A stretch of DNA of 64,000 bases from Grammothele lineata (GCA_002150815.3 NDFF03000398.1:496001-560000); one strand, 5' to 3'. Shown: positions 10,990 through 23,295, numbered from the stretch's first letter. Program-made: numbers and translations. The notes: generated by a model not told the origin, from the letters alone.

Positions 10990-13900
10990 ATGTCGCGCCT
11001 CCCCCAGCCCTCCTCGTCCTCTAGGCCGGACGTCAGAGCGCGTCTGAAGAGCACGCCCTCCGTTCCCAGCCCCCGCTCTCCCGTCACTCCTGGTGCGAAA
11101 CCTCGCGCGAAGACTCCGTCGGTCGCCCCCACTCCCAGCACTCTTCGGCCCCAGCGTAGCTTGCAAAGTCTCAAACCTAAATCGCCTACGAAATCACCAT
11201 CTAAGAGGCCCCCTCCACTACCAACTCAGGACGATGTGCCATCTCCGGGGCCCAAGCTCAGCATTCGCGAGCAGATTGCGCTCAAGCGTGCGGAGGCGAA
11301 GAAGCTTACCCCAGGAACGTCTCCAATAAAGGCCGATTTCGATGGACTGGAACACGCCTCCCCAGATGCGTTCAACCAGGCTATCGAGAAAGACGTTGAC
11401 CTGGGGAGGTGGTCTGTGAAAGAAACTATTGAGCGCGCGCGCACGTCAGGTATGTCCACCATCGGTCCCGGCAGGCATATCAAGCAGTTCGACCGGGGAG
11501 TACCATCGTCCGCTTCATCTCATGTGGAAAAATACTGCATCTTATGAAGCGATGATTGCGAGGTGTGCTGAGAGTAACTCCGTCATGATTGTCTCTACCC
11601 GCAAAGGCGATCGGCGACTGTTGGAGTTCGACGTTATCTCGGTCTGCTTGATGTGCCCTCCTTCCTCCCCGTATCCCTTAGCCGACTTGAATAATTCATT
11701 CAAGGATCTTGTTACAAGGCGCTATCAATCTTGCCTCCCGCGATCTTCCATGTTTACCCTCCGCACTCTTCGAGATCCACTTGGGTATAACTCCCGAGCC
11801 ACTCAAGTCTGTCCCCGTCGAACCCCCCATCACCACCGGCTCATCAGGCAGAAAGCCTAGCCAAAATGCACCATCGTGGTATGACGCCCAGGATCTGCAG
11901 ATCCTCAAGGCCTGGTCAAACGAGATCATCGAGCTCCAGCCCGAGATTTCCATGTTTGGGTCGCTGAAGACGATAGACGTGAGCTCTGTCTCCTCCATGT
12001 GTTTATGGATTTGCTGATAACGCGTCCGTATAGCTCCACAACAACAAGCTTGCGTCTCTCCCAGACAGCTTCGCGGATCTGACAGCACTCACAACCGTCG
12101 ACCTGTCTCACAACGAGTTAACCTCGCTGCCCCAGCAGTTCTGGGCCCTCCCGCACCTGACAACCCTGAACCTCTCCCACAATCACTTCGCCGCTCTGCC
12201 TTTCACCGCTCCTTTTGGACAAGGTTCCAACCCCCTTGGCCGGACCAAAGATTCACGCGGAGATTGGTTCACTGAGACCATCACACGCGCGACCGAACCT
12301 CTACCCCGCCTCACCTCCCTCGACATCTCACACAACCAGCTGAGTGCCGTGTCCATCGATCACTCTTCGGACGGGCCCGGTCTCCCCGTCCTACTGTCAA
12401 AACTCCATATCTCCGATAACCCGCTTGGCAAGTCCGACTCGCTATTCCGAGCTTTGGGACGTCTACAAAGATTAGCCGAGATTCGTATGCTCCGAGCGGA
12501 TGTCGGGGACGACAGCTTCCCAGTGTCCATCTTCTCTTCTTCGTCCGAGACACAGTTCCCCGCGCTCAGAATCCTTGACCTCGAGGAGACACAAGTGTCC
12601 CGACCGGTTTTGGAGGCGATCTTCACCCCGAACGTCGTCAAGCAACGAGTTGAATTCGACGTAACGTCACAAGACCCACCAGAAGGCGTTCTGCGCATCG
12701 TCGTTGGGAAACGTGTCGTGAAAGAAGCTTGGGAGATCGAGGCCGAGCGACGCACCAAGCAACGGCGACATGTAGCGTTCCCGGACAGCTCAACTACCCC
12801 GGGTTCATCGTCAGCGCCGAAGGGCGAAGCCCTCAAGGAGACCTGGGAGATCGAAGCGGAACAGGGGTTGTTGACTGAAGGCGCGAAACGCCGAGCACGT
12901 GCGATGGCCGCTGCTGCGGCTAAATCCTCTGGTCCTACGGCGTCCACACCTGCGAAGCCTGCTACTCAAACAGCGAAGAAAGCGGCCGAGAAGGAACAGT
13001 GGGAGATCGACGCGGAACTAGGTCTTCTCAGCGCTGGAGCCCGCAGACGTGCCCGGGCCGCCGCCGCCGCCGCCGCAGGAGCGCAGGCCGCCTCTACCCC
13101 TGCTGCGCGCGCGAGTCCCGTCCCCGCTGCGACGCCCTCAGCGCCGTCGCGCACTCCATCCCCGACCAAGAGCCCCTCCCCATCCAACACGCCCACGACA
13201 GTCGCAGCCGCGCTCGCCCATCCGCAATACTACGACTCCGTCTCGCGCACGCTTACCCTCCCCTCGTCCGCCCCGCCCTCCAAGTCCTTGCACACCCGCT
13301 CATTCTCGCTCGCCATGCCCTCACGCGCGCAAGCGCCCCCCTCCGCCGTGTCTGAGCTCGCGCTCGCCATCCCCGCGCCCACACTCCCCCTCGCGGCGAT
13401 CGCCTCCCAGCCGCTCGCGCATAACCTCAAAGTGCTCATCCTTCGCGGGCGCCGGGCTGACCCTTCCGTCCTCCTCCCCACCTCTGGGGCGCTCGCGGGC
13501 CCTGCACTGCCTTACCTCGAGGAGCTTTCGCTCGAGAACTGCGGCTTGGGCGACACGGTGCCCGTCTCGCACGCGGACGCAGAGAGCGGAGCAAGGGCGA
13601 GCGAACCGCTCCTCCCGCTCCTCGCCCGCCTCTTCCCGAGCGTCCGCGTTCTCGACGTATCTTACAACGCGCTCACAGACGCCGCGCTGGGAAAAGAAGC
13701 ACTCGCAGAGCTCGTGCTCGAAGACGGTGCGAGCGCTCGGAAGGGCCTGACGCACCTCCGCCTCCGCGGGAACCGGATCGTCGGGCTGGACGGGTTCAGG
13801 GAGCTCGCGGAGCGGTTTAGGGGGAACAGGGACGTGCCGGAGTGGAAGCTGGAGGAGCTGGACGTTAGGGACAACGAGATCGGGAAGATGCCGGCGGAGC

Positions 13901-14086
13901 TGGGGTTGCTCCCGTTGGATGTGTTCTTGGTGGATGGGAATACGTGAGTGTTCCTTGTTATTGTCTTCTGGACCGAGGATGGCTGATGAGGTCGTATTGG
14001 GCAGGTTCCGCGTACCGCCGCGGCGGGTGTGGGAGAGGGAGGGGACGAAAGGGCTATTGAGCTGGCTGAGGGGGCGTATTGAGTGA
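10990..14086 (+). CDS. Leucine-rich-repeat protein
   Basis: Four exons give 903 aa: 10990-11449, 11719-11978, 12034-13943 and 14005-14086. The ATG at 10990 was chosen because the longer open frame begins at GTG. The first 110 residues are disordered, basic and Ser/Pro-rich. From about residue 240 classic LRRs follow (LHNNKLASLPDSF, LTTVDLSHNELTSLP, LTTLNLSHNHFAALP, LTSLDISHNQLS, LHISDNPLG). A central Ala-rich linker carries three copies of a WEI(E/D)AE motif, two followed by GLL-x3-A-(K/R)-RRARA. A second LRR set comes near the C-terminus (LKVLILRGRR, VRVLDVSYNALTD, LTHLRLRGNRIVGLDGF). The protein ends in a basic tail. The overall plan recalls LRRC40-like scaffold proteins; no catalytic domain is present. 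The first intron is long for this window (269 nt). Confidence 0.85.
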
Positions 14087-14746
14087 GGCTGCGGCGCCGC
14101 CCATGCAGCACGCGCGAGCGCGAGCGGTAGGGACACAGCTTTGTTTTCAGCGATGCCGAATGGCCCGGGTTATCGAGTTTGATTTGACTTCTCTGCGTCC
14201 GCCGGGTGCGCCGCGGGTGGGCGGAAGCTAACCGAGCAAGGTTCACCTTAGCCTTTGAGGCCTCAAACTCGGCCCTTCGGGATCGGCCATCAGTTCTCTT
14301 CGAACCACTGACCACGATGGTCATGTCGGGGAAGTGGTGTCGTTGGCTCCCAACATTCCAAAAGCCTGCAACGTCATTTCTACACGACCAACGTCCCGGA
14401 CCGCGAAACGGGGATCCCAGCGTAGCGGAGGAAATATCGCATATATTGATTGCATGCTGCGAAAGAAGCTAACTCCCTGGAGTATCGCGTCGCACAGCAG
14501 TCGACTTCCTTCCTTGTATAGCATTTTCAAATACCGCCCGCCCATGAAATTCAGAAGCTGAGACTCGCGTTAGCGGCCCATCTCTTCGACGGCCTGACCC
14601 CGAGCTCGGAATCGGCACTATACCTCATAATCGCTACGCCAACGAAGTCGGAACGAGGACGCCAGGCACTCAGATTTGTGGCTCCGGGTGTGCCGGGATA
14701 TAAATATGCGCCCGCGCCATTCATAAGGTATCGTCTCTGCTGTTCG
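14087..14746. other. Intergenic: LRR 3' flank and second-P450 promoter
   Basis: This contains the 3' flank of the LRR gene and the promoter of the second P450. No conserved reading frame was seen. A TATA element at 14699 is listed separately. Confidence 0.5.
14699..14706 (+). promoter_or_regulatory. TATA box of the second P450
   Basis: TATAAATA at 14699-14706 lies 40 nt upstream of the first in-frame ATG (14747). A transcription start about 30 nt downstream would leave a very short leader. A later in-frame Met at 14792 might therefore be used instead. Confidence 0.55.
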
Positions 14747-17181
14747 ATGCCGCCCTCTCTGAACACTCCTCTCCCAGGCGACGTGCTTTCAATGCTTATA
14801 TCTGAATACCATCTCCAGGCGGCCCTCACTGCGTTGGCTGTCGCCGCCACCGCGTGGCTAGTCCTACGGCCATTCCTCGCCAGATCGCCGCTGGATAACC
14901 TCCCAGGGCCGGATCGCTTGTCGTTTCTTACAGGTAAGCACGCAGAGTCGGATCGCAGTCTGCGTGGCTGACGTCGCTGTCTCGCATCAGGAAATGTTCA
15001 CAAGTTGCTCTGCCGCCAGCCCTGGGAGTACCGTGCATCTCTCGTGCAGCAGTATGGACGCATATTCGCGGTCCCCGCGATGTTCGGGGTACAGTGTTCC
15101 TCCTTCGTGACGTAACCGATCTGATGTGTTTTCGTGTAGGGTAAAAATGTACAAGTTCACGACCCGAAGGCGCTCCATGCTATCTTCGTCAAAGAGCAAG
15201 AGACTTACCAAGAGGATCTCTTGTACGTACTCCTGAATTTTCATGGTTCCGCTCGTGCTGACTTCGCGCAGTCTGCTTCGTACGATGCTCGGGCCTGGGC
15301 TTCTGGGTACTTCGGGTAAGCTTCAAGTCGCTTCCCTCCTCAGTGAGGACGTAATAAAATCGAATGGTGTATCAGGCTACCAGCACAAGCGTCAACGCAA
15401 AATGCTCAATCCCGTCTTCTCTACCAAGCACCTTCGCGATATGATGCCAATCTTCTACCAAGTCATTCATAAGGTAAACATACTTCGTCCCCGTTCCAGC
15501 CGTCTAAATCTGAGCTTGTGTATCCCCGCAGACGCGAGACGCGCTCGTCAATCGCATCCGCACGACATCCACATCCGGACCAGTTGAACTAGACATATTA
15601 TCTTGGATGGGCCGTACGACGCTGGAGGTACTTGGGCGAGCCGGCCTGGGACACTCATTCGACCCGCTCACCGAGGACCGTCCGGATGAGTTCACAAGAG
15701 CGGTCAAAGACCTCTTGTACGTTTCCCCCCATACATATGATGCGGACACTGAGTCGTGCTCTCAGCCCGGAAGTCGCTCGCACCTTCGTGCCGTACCTAC
15801 TATCACGCCGCTTGCTGTGGATGTGTAACAAGACGTTCCTCCGACACATCATCGAGCGCATTCCAACGCGCAATGCTCGCCGACTGGTGGAGATATCAAA
15901 AGTGCTTCACGCGCGCTCGGTTTCCATCTTCAACGAAAAGAAGGCCGCTCTACAGCGGGGAGACGACTCCACCAAGACGCAGGTGGGCGAGGGACGGGAT
16001 ATTATGAGCGTACTTCGTGAGTTTGTTGATTGCAATAGAAGTGTGACGGGATCGCTGATAAGAAGTTTTGGAACAGTGCGAGAGAATATGGCAGCTGCGG
16101 CAGAGGACAAGCTTCCTGATGACGAGCTCATCGCGCAGGTTTCGTGAGCACTCAGCCTTCACGTATGAGATGATAGCCAGCTGACATTGATGTCCTCAGT
16201 ACGATGATCCTCGCTGGTATGGACACGACTGCAAATTCACTGGCGCGCGTACTGGAGCTCCTCGCCGAACATCCAGAGGTGCAAGAGAAGCTTCGAGCGG
16301 AGATCACACAGGCGGCGGAGGTGGAAGGACACGACGGCACGCTTGATTTTGACAAGCTTCTCGCGCTTCCATATCTCGAGGCCGTTTGCCGCGAGACTCT
16401 CAGAATGTGAGTTCTTCCATCGCTCTCTATCGATCTTCAGTTCTCTGACCGGCACCAATGCAAAGTTCCCCCGGCGTATCAAGCCTGTTCCGAATGTGAG
16501 TGCAGCCTATACTGCACCGTCTTAGCTTCCGCATTGACCGAGTCGTCGATGCCCCGCAGGGTAATGCACGACGCCGTCCTACCACTCTCGCGGCCGTTAC
16601 GTATGCGCGACGGAACGCTCAGCGACGCCATTCCTATACCAAAAGGCATAGTCGTCGTCACCAACATCAAGGAGTGTAACACAGACCCCTTGCTCTGGGG
16701 GCCCGACGCCGGCGTGTGGCGTCCTGAGCGATGGCTGGAACCTCTCCCACGCGAGGTGGAGGAGGCGCGGATTCCGGGGGTTTACTCGCATCTGTGAGCG
16801 CGTCCACGTACCCTATGCAAAAATTCAATGTGCTCATCCGTGAACTGGCTGTGATACAGCATGACGTTCATCGGAGGAAGTAAATCGTGCATGTACGTCA
16901 CTCTCTTCGATGTAGCTTGCGTCATTGCTAACAAGTTGAGCCCGGCAGAGGTTTCAAGTTCGCGCAAGTGGAGATGAGTGCGTCCTGTTTCTTTCTATTG
17001 TTGTTTCGACTGCGTGCTGATGCTTGCCGTTTCAGAGGCAGTGCTATTCGTACTTCTCCAGCATTTCAAGTTTGAGTCGAGCTGGAAGCCTATCGCGTGG
17101 AACTTCGCTTCCGTACAGTATCCTAGTGTTGGTTTCGGAGAGCCTGAGCTGCCTCTAAAAATGTCCCTGTTTAGTTCGTAA
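14747..17181 (+). CDS. Cytochrome P450 monooxygenase (second copy, 14 exons)
   Basis: Fourteen exons give 563 aa: 14747-14933, 14991-15088, 15140-15222, 15272-15315, 15376-15473, 15532-15716, 15766-16016, 16077-16143, 16200-16406, 16466-16495, 16560-16793, 16860-16892, 16949-16977 and 17036-17181. All phases agree. It has an N-terminal membrane anchor, then NLPGPD and a HKRQRKMLNPVFS C-helix region. The I-helix motif is AGMDTT (residues 343-348), the K-helix ExxR is E403-R406, and the PERW segment is WRPERW. The heme loop FIGGSKSCIG has its ligand at Cys505. Lys503 replaces the Arg usual two residues before the Cys. The family is a mushroom-specific group with a very fragmented gene. A broken duplicate of exons 7-14 lies at 20.1-20.9 kb. 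The start could also be the Met at 14792. Confidence 0.88.
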
Positions 17182-17412
17182 TCTCTAGGACTCGGTGAGG
17201 GTGCTTCCTCTGTACGTAAAATTGCTAGTAATACACGATGGCATCTTCTTGGGTTCCATGTCGGTCGATGAACTTCCACCTCATGTGGCGATGTAACTTT
17301 CACGCGGCAGACACGTTGCCGCGGTCAGCTTCTTTCAAACTTTGCGACTGACCGGTACCCTGATTGCGCCTCTTGTGATCTCTACAGCCTTCGCACTTGC
17401 CCTACATCCCAA

Positions 17413-19322
17413 ATGGCCTCTTTCCTTTCTCTCGACGACGACGCCCTCCGCCTGATTTGCGACTATGTTCAGGACGAAGATCAATCAGCACTGGCCCTTT
17501 CCCTCGCATCCAAACGATTCTACCATCACTCTATCGCGAACGTGTTTTCTACCTTTCCCTATTGCAGCATCGATGATATTCCACAGTTTCACCGGTATAT
17601 CGTCGGAATGGAACCTACAACAAGCATCCCCCGCGCTCGCTATCTGCGTGTTTTTGGAGTAATTGATGTTGCAGAGCCATTCGACAGAGGTCTGCCCAGA
17701 CAGAACCAGGACTTCCTGAATACTCTCCCTGCGGCGCTAGCGGAGATCCTTCTCATGGCTCCCAAGCTTCGGGTGCTTCATATGAGTCCCGGGCCTCTCG
17801 GAAGATTCATTAGAGGGGATAGTCGCTTTGGTCCGGCCCTTTCCGCAATGGACGCTCTCGAAGAGCTCTCGCTGGACGTAGAAAGCGAAGAGACTGCACA
17901 GATTCTGCGTTGCGTTTCGGGAAGACTGAAGATCCTGGATCTATTTTACGCCCTGAGATACTCCCGTGAGGAGTCCTCTATCTTCATATCCGTCCTATCG
18001 GCACTCGCTCGCTTTGAGCAACTCCATACCTTTTCTCTTTACTCCTTCCTACCTCAAGTCGACCTCTCCCTGTTCATATCAGCGCACTCAACATCATCCT
18101 TCCACTCTGTTCGGCAACTGAAGCTTCTTGACACCTCACCTGCCGGTCTTGAGATCGCCAGGCTCTTCCCCTCCCTGAACGACTTCAGTTACACATATCG
18201 TGACCGTTCCGGTCTAGAGACAACGCATCCAGAGCATCGTTGGTGCCCTCTTGACAAGCTCACGGTTTCTCTGCTCAGCGGTGAGCCCCTTGCGGCTCTC
18301 AGACGAGTCAGCATGGCGGGTCACATCCACGTTCAACCCAGTTTCATATTTTACCTCGACCAGGTCACCATGTCCTATGGCAGCACTGGCGAAGGGCATC
18401 CAGATGGACAAGTGGTTGTAACGCAACTCTGCCCCCTCCTGCGCGAAGGGAAAACACACACGTTGACATTGACGGTTGATATTGTGCCGCCACGCACACG
18501 GCACGCGGTTGGATCCACTTTGAGGGGGAGAAGGCAAGCTCAGGCGCCCGATACGCCTACTCGCCCCAGCTGTCGTTTGTGGAAGGAGATTCGGAACGCG
18601 GCGCCGTCTTTGCGGTCCCTGCACTTGCGATTCAGCCGAGGGAGCCATGAAAAGTTTGTTGCTGACCAAGGAGAGTCTGTATTGGTACGTGTATGCCTCT
18701 ATACATGCATGATGTCCTTACGCTGATAAGTTATACTCTTATGGCATCCGATGTACCTCCAATGACCGCTCTCGGGAACACTTGTATGTAGTCCGCATTA
18801 CCCCAGGCTCTATCGGGCATTCCCCTCATATCGTTAGAGATCGACGTAGGGGAGTCAATGCCTGCGGACTCACGGGTAGTCTGGCGAGATATCTTCTCCT
18901 CACGGGTCCCACAAATCGTGGCTCTCGAGCGTGAGACGGTGCGCGTGCGCATGCTGCGTGCGCTACCGCCGCGTCTCGTGGAAGCTATACCGACATTGCG
19001 GGTGCTTGCTGTAGGTGATATGAACGTCTGCAAGACGGTGTTCTCGTACCCCGAGTCGTCTTCGGCACTAGGGACTCCCGACAATGCCCTGCGCGCTCTT
19101 CGGGAGCTACAGCTGGAAGACAGGAGGAGCGTTAGGTGGTGGATCGTCAAACCTCGGTCATTGACGCACGAACTGGTGGAGGTCTGGAAGGAAGTAGGTC
19201 AGGCCGCTATGAAGACGGTGGAGAGGAGGGACTTCGACCCAAATGGAGACTCACTGATTGAAGGTGCGCTCGCTGACAAGCTTGGTTTGTTCCATCCTGC
19301 TGAGTACGGCCTCAATTCGTAG
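17413..19322 (+). CDS. F-box protein A
   Basis: Two exons (17413-18684 and 18792-19322) give 600 aa. Residues 5-45 form an F-box-like domain (FLSLDDDALRLICDYV, then LALSLASKRFYHHSIANVF). The rest has degenerate leucine-rich repeats typical of this Agaricomycete family: LRVLHMSPGPLG, ALEELSLDVESEE, VRQLKLLDTSPAGLEIARLF. A shared C-terminal module includes AIPTLRVLAVGDM and a RWW motif. F-box proteins normally act as substrate adaptors in SCF ubiquitin ligases; the target is unknown. The intron position, just after the repeat region, is shared with genes B to I. It lies 231 nt downstream of the intact P450. This P450-plus-F-box arrangement recurs at 20.1-23.3 kb with a dead P450. Confidence 0.82.
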
Positions 19323-19959
19323 ATTTCCTCACACCGAAAGCGGTCTATGTGCCGTAGGGCCCACGAGCCCTCGATATGTCACAGCGGACGGCGAGCGGCC
19401 GTGGCGGATGCGTGGCGGAAGTTAGTAGAGTTGGACGCCACGGCCGCGGCGCGCGAATTGACTCGGAGGGAGAGGTGACCGGGGTCTTGCACAGCCAAGT
19501 TGGTCGCGCGCGGGGTGTGTCTCTTTTTCGACACTCGACGATGCGCTTCCGTCCGTTCCTGCTTCGACTGCTTAGTCTTGACCGCCTGGAATCACACAAC
19601 TGTACATTTTACCTCAATGCATAATCAGCTCGACATATGGGTCGTTATGGACAGGCGCACCAGTGGTCGAAGCCATGAGTCCCCGACTGGTAGCGTCGAT
19701 TGGATGTGGGCGGTTTCGACGGACCTTCCGCTGCAGGACGGACTCTCGTTGCGTGTGGATGTTTACCGCCTTGAATGCGTATCGGTAAGTCGTTGTATCG
19801 AAGTTGGTCGGCGTCACGACCTTGCCTGTCGATGCTGCCGTGCGACGGTGAGCGCGCTGGACACTGGCTCCATTAGAGACATCCATATGTGATGTCTAGT
19901 ACGTCTCGTGCGTATGTGTAGGACTTCTCCCCCTTTCCCAAGCACAGAATTCATGTAGT
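19323..19959. repeat. Spacer duplicated at 22.86-23.48 kb
   Basis: This non-coding spacer is clearly similar to the DNA that follows F-box gene B. Shared stretches include GCGGACGGCGAGC, CAGCCAAGTTGGTCGCGCGC and GACCGCCTGGAATCACACAA. It is part of the tandem duplication described in the findings. In copy 2, a frameshift turns the corresponding DNA into the C-terminal tail of gene B. No independent gene is supported. Confidence 0.75.
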
Positions 19960-20108
19960 ATGGGTCTCTTGTCGCTCCACGAACCTCTTCTACTCCTAAT
20001 CGCGACGTTCCTTGGCATTCACGTCGCTCTTAGCTTCTCCCTCACCTCAATACACGCATACCGAATTACGATCAACTGCCACTCGCTGCACTCGCCAACA
20101 AAGTTGCC
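19960..20108 (+). pseudogene. Truncated 5' end of an F-box gene (C-type)
   Basis: The frame opens MGLLSLHEPLLLLIATFLG and continues with LSFSLTSIHAYRITI, clearly the first 45 or so codons of an F-box gene. It matches gene C (ATG 23483), including the upstream sequence. At about 20,108 the similarity to gene C stops, and the next bases match P450 exon 6 instead. It is a duplication-junction fragment with no remaining repeat domain, so it is unlikely to be functional. Confidence 0.75.
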
Positions 20109-20885
20109 CCTCTTGTACGTTTTCCCATTGCGTATACGCGATGTGGACACTGAGCCGAGCTACGTGATTGCAGCCCGGAAGTTGCTCGCACCTTCGTGCC
20201 ATACTATGACGCGGCTTGTTGTGGGTGCGCCACAAGACCATCTTCCGGCACATCGTCGAGCGAATCCCGACGCGCAACGCGCGCCGACTTGTGAAGATTG
20301 TCGATGTGCTCCACGCGCTCTCGGTGTTCATCTTCAACGAGAAGAAGGCCACGCTACACCAGGGAGGCGACACCGTTAACACTCAGATCGGCGAAGGGTG
20401 CCACGCCGCGAGACTCTGGAAATGTGGGTTTTCGCGTCGCTCTATATGCGGATCTCCAGTTCTCTGATCGACATCTGTCCGTAGTCCCCTCGGCGTAACA
20501 AGCTTGTGCAGAATGTAAATTCAATTGATACCGCGTCGTCTCCTCTCGCATTTACGAACCCGCCGCTACCGTAGGGTGATGCATGACACCGTCCCACCGC
20601 TCTCGCAGGTGTTACGCCCAGACGTTCAGCGACGCGGCCCTCTATACCAAAAGGCTCAGTTGTCGACGGAGATTTTGGCAAGTTTGCACAAATAGAGATG
20701 GGTGCGTCCGGTTCCTTCTCATCGTTCTTCCGGTCGTGTGTTGATTCTTACCGTCTCAAAGGCAGTCCTGTTCGAGCTGGATGTCTATCATGTAGGACTT
20801 CGCTTCCGTAGAGTACCCTGTAGTGTTCGTTTTGGACAGCCCGCGCTGCATTTGAAGTGGTCCTTGTGTTCGTGATCTTTAGGGA
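20109..20885 (+). pseudogene. Decayed cytochrome P450 fragment
   Basis: This is a broken duplicate of the second P450 (14747-17181). It begins at the exon 6/intron 6 border and covers the exon 7 equivalent (FRHIVERIPTRNARRL, then FIFNEKKA and TQIGEG). It then jumps directly to the end of exon 9, deleting the I-helix with AGMDTT. It next has remnants of exons 10 and 11, skips the heme-loop exon, and ends with remnants of exons 13 and 14. Stops and frameshifts are present. Even the former introns and the 3' flank remain alignable, which indicates a DNA-level tandem duplication rather than a retrocopy. Without the oxygen-activation and heme-binding segments it cannot encode an active enzyme. Confidence 0.88.
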
Positions 20886-21056
20886 GCCAAGATGGTTCCT
20901 CTATGCGTAGAAGTACTGAACCGCCTCGTGTATGGTGAACGTGACTTTGACGCGGCGGACACGTTGTCGCGGCGAGCTTCATTGTGACTCTGCGACCTGG
21001 CCTGATCACATCTCTTGCACGATCCCTACGGCCTTCACAACCGCCTCACATTCATC

Positions 21057-23295
21057 ATGCTCTCCTTGCTCTCCCTCAACGACGACGTTCTTCATCTCAT
21101 CTGCTCGTATCTCTATAGCCAATCAGCCCTCAATCTGTGTCTTGCCTCGAAGCGTCTCTATCACCACTCCATTGCTAACGTCTTTTCTACCTTCTCCGAT
21201 TTCGAGGTTTACGACCTTCCACGGTTTTATCAGTATATACTCGGGATGGAGCCTACAACAAACACTCCTCGTGCTTGCCGACTCCGTGTTTTCGGAGTGT
21301 GGAATTTAGCAGATGAGTACGCCGATGAAGATTCGAGCTGCGAGGAGATCCTTCCCGACGGTAATCCGAATTGCTATGCAGCTGCGATAGCGGAGATCCT
21401 GATCGTGGCCCACAACTTGCGAGTGCTCCGTGTTACTACCCTTGGAAGTTTCTTCAAAGAAGACACTCGCTTTGGAACAGCACTTTCGGCGATGAACGCG
21501 CTCGAAGAACTTTTGTTAGCCGTCGAAGGCGAGGAGACGACAGAAGTTCTTCGTTACGTTTCGGGGCGATTGAAGTTCCTGGAACTAGATCGCGCACAGA
21601 TCGACGGGGAATATGCCGCATTCGGTTCCCTCCTATCAGAAATCACTCGCTTTAACCAGCTCCATACTCTTTTCATATACGCCTTCCAGCCTGAGCCCGC
21701 CCTATCCATGTCCCTATCGACCTCGTCAACACCATTGTTCCCTTCTGTTCGGCGACTGAAGCTTCCCAACACCTCGCCCGATGGCCTTGAGATTATCAAG
21801 CTCTTTCCCCACCTGAATGACATTAGCTACACGTACGAGGACCCTTCCGGTTCAGGCACAACATACCCAGAATATCTCTGGTGCCGCCTCGACGAGCTGA
21901 GAATTCCACTATTGAGCAACGAGCCCCAGGCTGCTCTTAGGAGACTTAGCATGGCCGGTCATGTTCACCTTCAATACATGCCCTTGAGCCTTGATCAGAA
22001 CACCCTCTCGCTCCTCTGCAGCACCCATACTGAACAGATGGTTGAGACGCAGATATGTCCCCTTTTGCACCAAGGAAAAACGTACGCATTAACCTTGGAT
22101 ATTGCGGTTGGGCAAAGCACACCCGAAAATGAATTCAACCTGAGTTTGTGGAAGGAGATCCGAAACGCCGCATCATGTTTACGATCATTGCACTTGCGCT
22201 TTGATCCTGCACGAGGAGTAGAGCTCGAAACCGATGACGCACAATCTGTATTGGTAAGCCCCTCGTGCATTCAATGTAATCCTACCGGACTGACTCGTAC
22301 TTACTCGCTCATCGCCCAAACCGCTCTTGGCGACACTTGACGTGTAGCTTGCGCTCCCAAATGCGCTCGCAGTCATACCCCTCATATCATTGGAAGTCGA
22401 TATAGCAGAGCCCAACTCGTTGCATATGGAACCATGGTCGGCTTACAGACGGGAGATCCCCTTACGAGTCGCCCGGAGGATGGCCGTCGAGCGTGAGGTG
22501 GTGCGCGTGCGCATGGTGCGTGCGCTGCCACTTCGCCTTATGGGAGCTATTCCAACCTTACGGGTGCTTGCTGTGGGGAACGTTAACGTGTGCGAGACTG
22601 TAATCTCGCGCTGCACGTCGCCTACGCCAGGAACTCCCGAGGAGGACATCTTGGGCGCTCTTCGAGAGCTACAGCGGGAAGACGGAAGGAGTGTTAGATG
22701 GTGGCTTGTTAAACCTGGGCCATCAACGTGCGAACTGGTGGAAGTGTGGAAGGAAGTAGGTCAGGCCGCTATGAAGACGGTGGAGAAGAGGGACTTCGAC
22801 CCAAGTAGAGACTCACTAAAAGGTGCGCTCGCTAACCAGCCTGGAAGTTGTTCCATCCTGCTGAGTACAGCCTCAACCCGTAGATTTTCTCTCACCAAAG
22901 GCAATCTATGCGCTGTAGGGTCCGCAATCCATGGATACGTAACGGCGGACGGCGAGCAACGCGACGGATGCATGGCGGGTGGTAGAGTGGGACCGCCGCG
23001 GTGCGCGCATTGGCTCGGAGGAGAGGTGACTGGGGTCTTGCGCAGCCAAGTTGGTCGCGCGCGCGCCTGTAGTCTTGTCTCTATTTCGACGCGCTTTCGT
23101 CTCTTCCTGCTTGGACTGCTTAGCCTTGACCGCCTGGAATCACACAATTGTACTTTTTGCTCCAATGCACAGTCAAACCGACACATGGCCCGTTACAGAC
23201 AGGCCTACCGAACTCACAGTCTTCTATTGGTAGGGTCGATTGCCAAACGTGAGCGGTTTCATCGGACATTCCACTGCGGCACGAATGCTGCATAG
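21057..23295 (+). CDS. F-box protein B (with read-through tail)
   Basis: Two exons (21057-22253 and 22348-23295) give 714 aa. It is the closest paralogue of gene A. The N-terminal F-box is LLSLNDDVLHLICSYLYS, followed by LASKRLYHHSIANVF; the repeat body also matches (VRRLKLPNTSPDGLEIIKLF), as does the C-terminal module (RALPLRLMGAIPTLRVLAVG, VEVWKEVGQAAMKTVE). Near 22,850 the frame shifts relative to gene A, so the stop used in A is missed. The frame runs about 150 codons further through DNA that is non-coding spacer after gene A, ending at 23295. That tail has no recognisable domain. The annotated end is simply the next in-frame stop. The tail may be tolerated or the allele may be degenerating. 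Confidence 0.72.

Noticed and set aside
11429..11860. Open frame across the first intron of the LRR gene
   Set aside because: Splicing 11449 to 11719 joins the conserved ERARTSG and AINLASRDLPCLP segments in phase. The frame itself has no family resemblance.
20216..20467. P450-like frame as a functional short gene
   Set aside because: It lacks the I-helix and heme-loop segments and contains internal deletions relative to the intact copy, so it is annotated as a pseudogene.
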